From contig OY969798.1 of the NCBI GenBank assembly GCA_963703165.1, positions 4,650,001 through 4,714,000 of the forward strand: DNA of 64,000 nucleotides, written 5' to 3'. The notes beneath the pieces were generated by a model. It ran no database searches. It was not told the origin of the DNA and worked only from the letters and a program-made list of their open reading frames with translations. A program made the translations under genes and the position numbers. Below, piece after piece: positions 29,296 to 38,767 of the stretch. Source of the stretch: JBQTKD01 sp963703165 (GTDB lineage Bacteria > Actinomycetota > Actinomycetes > Sporichthyales > Sporichthyaceae). Every line of letters begins with the position of its first letter. Position 1 is the first letter of the stretch.

Positions 29296-32200
29296 GTGTT
29301 CGAGCGCATTGCCATCGTCAACCGCGGCGAGGCGGCCGTCCGTCTGATCCGCGCCGTGCGGGAGCTGAACGAGGAACGCGGGCTGAACATCCGCACCGTT
29401 GCGATGCACACCGAGGGTGAGCGTTCGGCAATGTTCGTGCGCCAGGCCGACGAGGCCGTCCTGCTGCAGCCCAGCAAGACGGCCTCGGTCCCTTATCTGG
29501 ACTACGCCGAACTGGAGCGGGCGTTGGTCGCCTGCGGTGCCGACGCGGTCTGGGTCGGCTGGGGCTTCGTGTCCGAGCACCCCGCCTTCGTCGAGGTCTG
29601 CGACCGGCTGGGCATCAACTTCATCGGTCCCAAGGCCGACGCCATGCGTCTGCTCGGGGACAAGATCGAGGCCAAGCTCGTCGCCGAGCGCGTCGGGGTC
29701 CCGGTCGCCGCGTGGAGCGGCGCGGGCAGCGTCGAGTCATACGCCGACGCGCAACGGCACGCCTCGGCCATCGGCTACCCCCTGATCATCAAGGCCAAGG
29801 CCGGCGGCGGCGGGCGCGGCATCCGCAAGGTGATGGAGCCCTCCGAACTGCAGGCCGCCTTCGAGGGCGTCAAGACCGACGCCGCCCGCTACTTCGGCGA
29901 CGACGGCGTGTTCCTCGAGGCCCTGGTGACCGGCGGGCGCCACGTCGAGGTGCAGATCATCGCCGACAAGCACGGCAACGTCTGGGCACCCGGCGTGCGT
30001 GACTGCTCCATCCAACGACGCAACCAGAAGATCATCGAGGAGTCCGCCTCCCCGGTGCTCACCCCCGAGCAGTCACTCGAGTTGCGCCGGGTCTCGATCG
30101 AACTCATCAAGGAGGTCGGCTACCACGGTGCGGGCACCGTCGAGTACCTCTACGACCCGGTCCGTAAGACCTTCGCGTTCCTCGAGGTCAACACCCGGCT
30201 GCAGGTCGAACACCCGATCACCGAGGCGGCCACCGGCATCGACCTGGTGAAGCTGCAGATCCTTCTCGCCGCGGACGAGGCGCTGGCGGGGGAGTGCCCG
30301 CCGGAACTGCGCCACGCCATCGAGATCCGGCTCAACGCGGAGGACCCCGACAACGGCTTCTCGCCGGCGCCCGGCAAGGTCGTCTTCCTGGACTTCCCGC
30401 AGGGTCCCGGTATCCGCGTCGACTCCGGCATCGCGCAGGGCGACGTGATTCCGCAGGAGTTCGACTCGATGGTCGCCAAGATCATCGCCATCGGGGTCGA
30501 CCGGAACGAGGCGCTGGCCCGACTGCGCCGCGCGCTGCGCGACACCACAGTGGTCATCGAGGGCGGCACCACCAACAAGTCCTTCGTGCTCGACCTGCTC
30601 AGCCGCGCCGAGGTGCTCTCCGGCTCGGCGGACACCGCGTGGTTGGACCGCACGGGCCTGGACAGCAAGACCCTGCCCGCCCACGCCGATGTCGCGCTCT
30701 ACGCCGTGGCGATCGACGTCTACGCCCACGAGGAAGCGGTGGAACGCGAGGCGTTCCTCGCCTCGGCACGTGGCGGTCGCCCGCAGGCCAATCACGCCAT
30801 CGGTCGCGACGTCGAGGTTCGGTACCGCGGTCAGAACTACAAACTGACGGTCAATCAGCTCGCGCCGAACCGGTACCGGATCACTGTGGCGGGCACGAGC
30901 GTGGAGGCCCGGGTGGACCGGCAGGGCCGGTTCCTGTTCCGGCTCTCCGTCGCCGGCAAGGTCCACCGGATCGTGCTCGCACGTGGGGCGGCCGATCACC
31001 TCGTCGAGGTCGACGGCATCAGCCACCGCGTCGCCCGCGACGAGGGCGGCGTCATCCGTGCCTCGGCACCCGCGGTCATCGTCTCGCTGCCGGTCAAGGT
31101 CGGGGACACCGTCGAGGCCGGGGCCACCGTCGCCGTGCTCGAGGCGATGAAGATGGAGACCCCGATCCTCGCGCCGGTCTCCGGGCGGGTGCGCGACGTG
31201 TTCGCCGTCGCCAACTCGCAGGTCCCCGCGGGCACCCCGCTGCATGCGCATCGACCCGGACTCCACCGACACCGGCCCGTCGGACGCCCCCGTGGTGGCC
31301 TTCGAGACGGACGGCGCCACCGAGGTCGACCCGCGTACCCATGCCACCGAACTGCTGGGTTCGCTGCGCGCCCTGGTCACCGGCTACGACATCACCGCCA
31401 AGGACGGCCGGGCGCTGGTCTCCGACTACTCCGCGGTGCGCAAGTCGCTACCTGCCGACGACGCGGAACTGCTCGCCGCCGAGCTGAGTCTGCTCACCGT
31501 GTTCGCCGACGTCGCCGAGATGTCGCGTAACAAGCCGGTGGCCGAGGAGGAGCACTCCGACACGCGTGTGCACAGCCCGCGCGAGCATCTGCACTCCTAC
31601 CTGCAGTCCCTCGACCTGGAGCGCGAAGGCCTGCCGGACTCCTTCCGCACGCGCCTGACCCGGGTGTTGGCCCACTACGGGGTGTCCGACCTGGAGCCCA
31701 CGGGGCGCCTCAAGGACGCTGTCTTCCGCGTGTTCCTGGCTCTGGAGCGCACCGAGTCGCAGGTACCGGTCGTCAACGCGATGCTCGAGCGCTGGATGGA
31801 CGTCGCAGATGTCACCGCGGCGCACGACGCCCTCGCCGAGGTTCTCGAGCGGCTCGTGGTGGCCACTCAGATTCGCTACCCGGTGATCGCCGACGTGGCC
31901 CGGGCCGTGCGCTACCGCTACTTCGACAAGCCGCTGCACATGGCGGCCCGCCAGTCCGAGATCTCCCGCGTCCGGGAGCAGCTCGGGTACCTCGTGCAGA
32001 ACCCGGCCGCGCCCGACCGGGCCGACCGCGTCGAAGCGATGGTCGTCTCCCCGGAGCCGGTCATCGGGCTGATGAGCGAGTGGATCGGCACCGGTACGGC
32101 CGACCTCGGTCCGCTGCTGGAGGTCCTGACCCGCCGGTACTACCGCTCCCGCGAGCTGGAGAACGTGCGGTTGTTCGAGCACGGTCTGCGCCAGATGGTC

Positions 32201-34804
32201 ACCGCCGACTTCGAGCTCAACGCGAATCGGCTCTATCTGATCAACACCGTCGGCGACTTCAGCGAACTTGCGGCGTTGGCCGCATCGGTCGCCGAGGTGG
32301 CGGAGGGCACCGCGGCCTTCGAGCCGCGCACGCTGGTCGTGGACATCTACCTGTCCTGGGCCGACGCCCCCGCCGACCAGGGCCAGGTCGCCGCGGCGTT
32401 GCGGGACGCTCTCGCGGAGCTACCGCTGCCGGACACGCTGCGTCGCGTCACCATCGGTGTCGCGGGCGAACTTGCCGCACGGGCGCACTATCTGACGTTC
32501 CGTCCGATCGAGGGCAGCCTCCAGGAGGACCGCCTCATCCGCGGCCTGCACCCGCTGGTGGCACAGCGCCTGGACCTGGCTCGGTTGAAGAATTTCGAAC
32601 TGACCCGCCTGCCTGCCGACGAGGGTGTCTACCTGTTCAGGGCCGTCGGCCGGGAGAACCCGGAGGACGAACGACTCATCGCCCTCGGCGAGATCCGCGA
32701 CGTCCACCCGTTGCGCGACGCGGCCGGCCGAGTGCTGGCCGTGCCCACGGTGGAGCGCGTCCTCGGTGGTTGCGTGGAGGCGATCCGGGCGGAGCATTCG
32801 CAGCTGCCGGCAAAGCGACGTGCGGAGTCCAACCGCATCGTGCTCTCGGTCGCCCCGACCGCGAAGGTGCCGCTGGCGGAGATGCACCACGTGGTGCGCA
32901 ACCTGGTTCCCATGACCGCCGGTGCGGGCCTCGAGGAGGTCATGGTCGTCGGTCGGCTGCAGGAGGCGGACAACGTCGAGGCCCACGAGGTCGCGGTGCT
33001 GATCTCCTACCGCCACGGTGCAGGCGTGCAGATCTCGGTCACCGAACGGCCGAAGGAGCCGCTCCCGCCGCTGGACGAGTACGCGATGAAGGTGCGCTCC
33101 TCGGCCGCCCGCGGCACCATCTATCCCTACGAACTCGTCAAGATGCTGGTCGGCGAGAACGGCAACTTCGTCGAGCACGATCTCGACGACGACGGGACGC
33201 TCGTCCCGGTGCGTCGTGCCCCCGGCAAGAACAAGGCGGGCATCGTCGCGGGCCTGGTCACGACCCCGACCGAGCGCTACCCGGAGGGCATGACCCGGGT
33301 GATCCTGCTCGGCGACCCGACGAAGTCTCTGGGCTCGGTGGCCGAGGCCGAGTGCCACCGCGTCTGCGCCGCGTTGGACCTGGCCGAGTCCAAGGGCTAC
33401 CCCGTCGAGTGGTTCGCCCTGTCCTCCGGTGCCCGCATCTCCATGGAATCCGGCACGGAGAACATGGACTGGGTCTCCCGTGCATTGCGCCGGATCATCG
33501 AGTTCACCCAGGCCGGCGGCGAGGTCAACGTCGTCGTCGCGGGCATCAACGTCGGTGCCCAGCCGTACTGGAACGCCGAAGCCACGATGCTCATGCACAC
33601 CAAGGGCATCCTGGTGATGACGCCGGACTCGGCGATGGTGCTGACCGGCAAGCACTCACTGGACTACGCGGGCGGTGTTTCCGCCGAGGACAACTTCGGC
33701 ATCGGTGGCTACGACCGCGTCATGGGCCCGAACGGTCAGGCGCAGTACTGGGCGCCGAACATGACCGCCGCCATCCACATCCTCTTCACCCACTACGAGC
33801 ACGCCTACCGGGCGCCGGGGGAGCGCTTCCCCCGTCAGGCCTCGACGACCGACCCGCGCGAGCGGGATGTGCGCGACTACCCGCATGTGCACCCAGGCAG
33901 CGACTTCACCCGGGTCGGGGACATTTTCTCGGAGGAGAAGAACGGCGAACGCAAGAAGCCCTTCGACATCCGCACCGTGATGCGTGCGGTCTCCGACGCC
34001 GATCACGCGGTGATGGAGCGGTGGGCCGGCATGGCCGACGCGGACACCTCGGTGGTGTTCGACGCGCACCTCGGCGGTATCCCGGTGCAGCTGATCGGCA
34101 TCGAGTCCAAGCCGATCCCGCGTCGGGGCTACCTACCCAAGGACGGACCGGACATCTGGACCGGCGGCACGTTGTTCCCGATGTCGTCGAAGAAGACCGC
34201 GCGCGCCATCAACGCCGCCAGCGGTGTGCGTCCGCTGGTGGTGCTGGCGAACCTCTCCGGCTTCGACGGCTCACCGGAGTCGCTGCGCAACACCCAGCTC
34301 GAACTCGGCGCCGAGATCGGCCGGGCCATCGTGAACTTCGACGGCCCGATCGTCTTCACCGTCATCTCCCGCTACCACGGTGGTGCCTTCGTGGTGTTCT
34401 CCGGCGCGTTGAACGAGAACATGGAGGTCATCGCCGTCGAAGGCTCCTACGCCTCGGTGCTCGGTGGTGCGCCGGCGGCGGCCATCGTGTTCGTCGGTGA
34501 GGTGCGCAAGCGCACCAACTCGGACCCCCGGATCAAGGAGCTCGAGGCGGCGCTGGCCGCTGCCGAGGGTTCGGCGGCGGCGGCCTTGCGGGTGGAGCTC
34601 GCCGACCTGCGCAACACCGTGCGGATCGAGAAGCTCGGGGAGGTCGCGGACGAGTTCGAGAGCATCCATGACATCCGTCGGGCGCAGAAGGTCGGCTCGG
34701 TACACACGATCATCGCGGCGTCGGACCTGCGTCCGTACCTGATCAGCGCAGTCGAGCGGGGCATGGCCCGCACGCTCGGAACCGCTCCTGACCAAGGCAT
34801 CTGA
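29296..34804 (+). CDS. Giant fused acyl-CoA carboxylase: biotin carboxylase, BCCP and carboxyltransferase; one frameshift
   Basis: GTG 29296 (GAGG five bases upstream) begins a biotin carboxylase: IAIVNRGEAAVRLIRAV, then the ATP-grasp KAKAGGGGRGIRKV and FLEVNTRLQVEHP. A biotinyl domain follows with EAMKMET at Lys619. At about 31243 an extra C shifts the frame. Removing it joins PAGTPL to MRIDPDSTDTG and yields about 1,835 residues: a helical central region (31.3-32.9 kb) and a carboxyltransferase pair (ALSSGARISMESGT, GGYDRVMGPNGQAQYWA, LANLSGFDGSPESLRN). This single-chain order resembles eukaryotic acetyl-CoA carboxylase. It carboxylates an acyl-CoA such as acetyl- or propionyl-CoA. Without the correction, the second half could begin at ATG 31244, but the 287-base overlap argues for an indel. 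Confidence 0.88.
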
Positions 34805-34820
34805 CCCTCCGACAGGAATG

Positions 34821-34858
34821 GTGAATGGCCGGGCGGCCACCACCGCCCGGCCATTCAC
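34821..34858. terminator. Bidirectional terminator hairpin
   Basis: GTGAATGGCCGGGCGG and its exact complement flank a six-base loop (CCACCA). The perfect 16-pair stem sits 17 bases after the carboxylase stop and 14 bases before the stop of the convergent gene at 34873. It can serve both. Confidence 0.8.
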
Positions 34859-34872
34859 TGTCGAGCTGTCGG

Positions 34873-35730
34873 TCAGACCGCCGGCGCCGACGACGGGGAG
34901 ACGTCGCCGTGCTTCGCGCCGTTCTTGTGCGGCTGCTCGACCTTCGCGTGGCCCTTGCCGATCTTGGCATCGGTGTCGTCGGCGTCGGTGTCGTCGCCTG
35001 CTGCCTTCTTGACCTGGCCGGGGGCGGTGGCCTTGCCCTTGCCGGCGGCAGGCTGGCCGTCCTCCTTCAGCTGGCCGGGAGCGGTCGCCTTGCCCTTGCC
35101 GGCGGCAGGCCGGCCGTCCTCCTTCAGCTGGCCGGGAGCGGTCGCCTTGCCGTTCTCGCCGTCCTCCTCCGCCGCGGTGACCGGGCTCTCGACCGGCGCG
35201 ACAGGAGTGGTGCCGAGAATGCCGAGGCAGAAGGCGGACACCTGCTCCGGTCCGCCGGCGGCCGTGATGAGGCGCGCGAACGCGGTGCTGTCGGCAGCCT
35301 TGCCGGGGTTCTTCAGCGCGTTGCCCTCGGTGGCCGCGGTGCACAGTCCGCTCCAGTCCCGGACCTTGGTCTCCTTGGCGGCCTTCTCCGCCTTGGCCTT
35401 CTTCGCGGCCTTCGCTTCCGAGCCGACGATCGGGGTGTCCGACGGGACGGGAAGGGCGCCGGTGCCGGCTGCCAGTGCGACGCCACCCATTCCGGTGACG
35501 GCGATGGTCAGCGCGGCGGCCTTGACGGTGAGTACGCGGGCGACACGGTTCATGAAGGGAACGCTCCTCGGGTCGTGGACTTCTCGCCGAGCCGCCCGGA
35601 ACGCTGCCAGCGCGGCAGCCTCACCCCGCATGTCCGCGGGGGACGCCGGCGCGGCCGCGGCCTGCAGCAGCTCGGCGAGGCGCTCCGACGGGGCGTCGGA
35701 GCGGAACGGGGGAATCGGCTCGGTGTTCAT
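34873..35730 (-). CDS. Putative anti-sigma-like membrane protein with C-terminal tandem repeats
   Basis: 285 residues; the ATG at 35730 overlaps the ECF sigma stop. The cytoplasmic N-terminal ~70 residues are predicted helical, and a single membrane segment (LTIAVTGMGGVALAAGTGAL) follows. The outer part has a helical domain with two Cys (GLCTAATEG...VSAFCLGILG). It is followed by two full and one partial copies of a 19-residue repeat (GKATAPGQLKEDGRPAAGK) and a Lys/Asp-rich tail. There is no zinc-type HxxxCxxC motif. Position and topology suggest that it controls the sigma factor, but it could simply be a co-expressed surface protein. Confidence 0.65.
   Translation of the reverse strand: MNTEPIPPFRSDAPSERLAELLQAAAAPASPADMRGEAAALAAFRAARREVHDPRSVPFMNRVARVLTVKAAALTIAVTGMGGVALAAGTGALPVPSDTPIVGSEAKAAKKAKAEKAAKETKVRDWSGLCTAATEGNALKNPGKAADSTAFARLITAAGGPEQVSAFCLGILGTTPVAPVESPVTAAEEDGENGKATAPGQLKEDGRPAAGKGKATAPGQLKEDGQPAAGKGKATAPGQVKKAAGDDTDADDTDAKIGKGHAKVEQPHKNGAKHGDVSPSSAPAV
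35010..35160. repeat. 57-base tandem repeat inside the sigma-partner gene
   Basis: Two almost identical 57-base units (35031-35087 and 35088-35144) plus flanking partial copies encode GKATAPGQLKEDG-R/Q-PAAGK. Only one base difference is evident between the full copies, so the expansion is recent and copy number may vary between strains. Confidence 0.85.
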
Positions 35731-36365
35731 CTCACTTCCTTCAGCGCATCGGCCTGGATTTCTGTCACACCTGGCTCCTCGGCGAGCACCTGAGCCAGCC
35801 GCGCCAGGCCCCGTGAGGCGCAGGTACGCACCGCTCCGGCCTTCTTGCCGAGCACGTCAGCCGCGCTCTGAGCGTCCAGTCCCACGACGACGCGCAGCAG
35901 CACGGCCTCCGCCTGGTCCTGGGGCAGCGTCGCGATCAGTGCCAGCGCACGATCGGTGCTGATCCGTTCGGCCACCGCTTCCAGTACGTCATCGGACGCC
36001 ATCGGTTCCGGTACCGCGTCGAGTTCGAGGTCGGACAGTTGTGGGCGACTACGGGCACGGCGTAGGTGGTCCAGCGCCCGGTTGCGCGCGATGGTCGCAC
36101 TCCAGGCGCGAAAGGCCCGCCCGTCCCCGGAGAACTTCGGCAGGTCCCGCACGATCTGCAGCCACGCCTCGGCCGCGACGTCCTCCGCCTCGGAGCCGAC
36201 GAGCGCGCCGAGGTAGCGCACCAGGCCGGCGGCAACCGTCCGGTAGACGACGATGAAGGCGACCTCGTCTCCGCCGGCCGCGGCGAGGACGGCGGCCGTC
36301 AGAGCGGCGCCGCGATCCTCGGTCGAGGTCTCGGATTGCTCGGGCGAGCGACGTTGGCGCAGCAC
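35727..36365 (-). CDS. ECF-type RNA polymerase sigma factor
   Basis: 212 residues from GTG 36365, with GAGGAGG nine bases upstream. The region 2 helix (GLVRYLGALVGSEAEDVAAEAWLQIVRDL...FRAWSATIARNRALDHLRR) and region 4 (ALIATLPQDQAEAVLLRVVVGLDAQSAADVLGKKAGAVRTCASRGLARL) are both recognisable, with a linker and no region 3. It directs RNA polymerase to a small regulon, usually its own promoter included. The downstream gene overlaps by four bases and is the likely regulator. The divergent neighbour is the first substrate-binding lipoprotein gene. Confidence 0.92.
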   Translation of the reverse strand: MLRQRRSPEQSETSTEDRGAALTAAVLAAAGGDEVAFIVVYRTVAAGLVRYLGALVGSEAEDVAAEAWLQIVRDLPKFSGDGRAFRAWSATIARNRALDHLRRARSRPQLSDLELDAVPEPMASDDVLEAVAERISTDRALALIATLPQDQAEAVLLRVVVGLDAQSAADVLGKKAGAVRTCASRGLARLAQVLAEEPGVTEIQADALKEVR

Positions 36366-36773
36366 GCCGTGGCACCTCCTCGGACGGACAGGGCGTATCG
36401 GTCGGACGCCGTCCGGGGGTGGCGCGTTGCATCGCAGCCGGGAAACAGGTCGTCCGGAGGATGCGTGGATGGTCCGTTCGGCTGACGGTCAGGCAATTGC
36501 CGGCGAGATTCTGACCGTCACTCAGGCACGCGGGTTGGTCCCCGTACGGGGGCATCTTCACCCCCTTCTTACTCGGTTCTTCCGATTTTCTCAGGGAAAG
36601 CTAGAAAGTTCGCCGCCGGATGGGGCTCTCCCAGACCAGGCGGTACGGATCCTCGTTCAGCAGCGGATCCCGCGCTCGGAAGGGCCGCTGAGGCGCGGCC
36701 CGGACGGGCTGCCTTGTACAACAAGTCCCGAAGTCGACGGGCGTTTCCTGTCGACGATTAAGGAGTGTGCAGC
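36366..36773 (+). promoter_or_regulatory. Divergent promoter region and structured leader of the first SBP gene
   Basis: This 408-base gap holds no gene I can support. Its right half resembles the leader of the second SBP gene: TTTTCTCAGGGAA at 36587-36599 is identical in both, followed by a similar CGCCGCCG-ATGGG stretch. A hairpin (TCGACGGG...CTGTCGA) and ATTAAGGAG lie just before the start. GGGG/CCCC blocks near 36540-36565 could form another stem. The duplication of SBP genes therefore included their control region. Confidence 0.5.
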
Positions 36774-38436
36774 TTGAGACGCTGGACCCACACCATGAAG
36801 CTCGTGCCCGCCGTGGCAGCGACGGGCCTGGTACTGGCCGCTTGCGGTAGCGGCGGCGGTAGCGAGAACACTGCCCAGCAGGAGCCGGGTGCGGCTGCTG
36901 ACGCGGGAGCTTCCGCTTCCGAGGCAGCCCCCGACAGTGGCGCAGCCGCGTCCTCTGCGGAGAAGGGCGCCACGGAGGCCGCCCCGAGCAGCTCGAAGAC
37001 CACCGCGAGGGGTGCCCCCAAGGCGTCCTCCGCAGGTTCGGACAGCACTGCACCGAGCACCGGTAAGAGCGCCGGCTCCGCGGCGAAGTCCTCGGGCTCC
37101 GGTTCGGTGACCAGGAAGGACACCTCCAAGAAGGCTGCCAAAGGCACCGCGGAGGACATCACCAAGGTCAAGGGCTCTGAATCGGCGTCCGAGAAGGCGC
37201 AGAACGAGAAGATCGCCGAGCAGAAGGGTGGTGCCACCGACACCGGCGTCACCAAGGACGAGATCCGTCTCGGCTCGATCAACATGCACGGCATGGCGCT
37301 CGGTAACGTTCTTACGGCCCCTCAGGTCCGCGGTAACCTCGCCTCCGCCTCCGCCTCCGCCTCCGCCTCCGCCACCGCCACCGCCACCGCCATCAACGAC
37401 CGCGGCGGCATCCTCGGCCGTCGGATGAACATCATTGACTGCGACGACGGTCCCGGCGAGGTCTCGCGTGCCAAGGCCTGCATCAAGAAGCTGGCCGGTC
37501 AGGACAAGATCTTCTCCCTGGTGACCGGTGTGGACTGGGCGACTGCCTCGATCCACGATGACCTGAAGCAGTACAAGCTTCCGTACGTCGGGGCGTGGGC
37601 CTACAGCCAGACTGAGTGGCAGGACCCTTACATGTTCCCGAGCCACATGTCGATGATCCACGAGGCGATGGCCGGCGCGAACTGGGCGAAGAACGTCATC
37701 AAGCCCAAGACCTACGGTCTGGTCTGCCTGACCAGCCCGGAGATGCAGCTGGCGTGCAACGAGGTCCAGAAGGTCATGGATGCCTCGGGCGCCAAGATGG
37801 TGAAGAAGGCCGATGTCTCGATCTCGGAGACCTCGATGTCGAGCCAGGTTCTCGCGATGCGCGCGGCGAACCCGGATCACATCATTCACTACGTGATCAA
37901 CCCGTCGAGGATGGCGAAGTTCATGGTCGAGTCGGCGCAGCAGAACTACTACCCGCCGAAGGGCATCTCGGGTAACCACCTCGCGGCTGAGGTGCTTGGG
38001 CTCGCTGTTCGGCAAGCACCCGACCGATCGTTACTGGACCAACACCACGTACAAGCTGTGGGGTCCGGAGTTCATGGCGACCATGAACAAGTACGCCCGT
38101 GGTAACCGTGGCACGAACCACCACATCGTGCAGGCCGGCTACGCGGGCATCAACATCTTCGCCCAGGCCGCCAAGCAGGTCGGGCCGAACCTGACCCGTG
38201 AGCGTCTGATGGACGTTCTTGGCAACGGCACCGTGTGGGAGTCCGACGCCTCGCTCGACCAGCGCTTCCAGTACGTCCAGTCCGAGCGGACCGGTAACAA
38301 CTGGAACAAGAACAACGGTCAGGGTCGCGAGTTCATCTACAAGTACACCTCGACAAACACGGTCTCGAACCCCGACGGTTCGCCGCAGGGCTTCGAGCCG
38401 GACCCGGATCAGTTCGAGATCTACACGTCCAAGTAA
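36774..38436 (+). pseudogene. Substrate-binding lipoprotein (branched-chain amino acid/amide type), copy 1, frameshifted
   Basis: The start is TTG 36774, matching GTG of copy 2 and lying eight bases after AAGGAG. A lipobox LAAC (Cys24) is followed by a ~110-residue Ala/Ser-rich linker and a Peripla_BP_6 domain (VTKDEIRLGSINMHG, VLTAPQVRGNLAS). Two lesions separate it from copy 2. The first is a 36-base in-frame expansion in helix 1 (AS five times and AT three times instead of one each). The second is an extra T near 37998, which breaks EVLG and moves SLFGKHPTDRYW to another frame that continues to 38436. Outside these sites identity with copy 2 is very high. If the indel is a sequence error, the gene may still be functional apart from the expansion. 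Confidence 0.8.
37341..37394 (+). repeat. GCCTCC/GCCACC hexanucleotide microsatellite inside SBP copy 1
   Basis: GCCTCC occurs five times in a row, followed by GCCACC three times and GCCATC. The matching site of copy 2 (39309-39326) has only one GCCTCC and one GCCACT. Gains or losses keep the frame and change the length of an Ala-Ser/Ala-Thr run in the first helix of the binding domain. Confidence 0.9.
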
Positions 38437-38481
38437 GTGATCCGGAGCACAGCTCCTGAGCGCGACCTTTCATGAAGAAGA

Positions 38482-38516
38482 CCTCCGCCCGGTGGATCAC
38501 CTCCACCGGGCGGAGG
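38482..38516 (+). terminator. Terminator after SBP copy 1
   Basis: CCTCCGCCCGGTGGA and its exact complement form a 15-pair stem with a five-base loop, 46 bases after the stop. A nearly identical hairpin follows copy 2, showing that the duplication unit spans leader to terminator. Confidence 0.8.
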
Positions 38517-38619
38517 CATGTCTGACATCACGTCACTATGGCGCTGGGTATGACTTGTGGGCCAGATCAAGACCGGCTGAGAGGAACCTGGGCGCCTACC
38601 GTCGCGGATGTTTCCAACG

Positions 38620-38767
38620 CCGTTCTTGGGGGTTTCTTCTGTTTTCTCAGGGAAGGAAGCCAGTGCGCCGCCGAATGGGTGCTCCCAATACCCCCGGCGG
38701 TGATCCCGGCAAAGAACAGTCCCGAGCACCGACAGGCGCATCCTGTCGGCGATTAAGGAGCGTGCAG
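38620..38767 (+). promoter_or_regulatory. Leader of SBP copy 2
   Basis: Contains TTTTCTCAGGGAA (38641-38653), as in copy 1. A hairpin CCGACAGG-CGCAT-CCTGTCGG lies at about 38730-38750, followed by ATTAAGGAG and the GTG start. Conservation of the hairpin with compensating changes relative to copy 1 suggests function, perhaps control of ribosome access. The stretch 38517-38619 shows nothing I can identify. Confidence 0.45.

Noticed and set aside
31244..31530. Two separate overlapping carboxylase genes
   Set aside because: An overlap of nearly 300 bases with an Arg/His-rich tail on the first frame is typical of a frameshift; one base removal joins the domains cleanly.
35010..35160. Tandem 57-base repeats as a CRISPR array
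   Set aside because: The units are contiguous without spacers and are in frame with the protein.
36765..36776. GTG 36765 as start of SBP copy 1
   Set aside because: It lies on top of the AAGGAG ribosome site; TTG 36774 matches the start of copy 2 in position and spacing.
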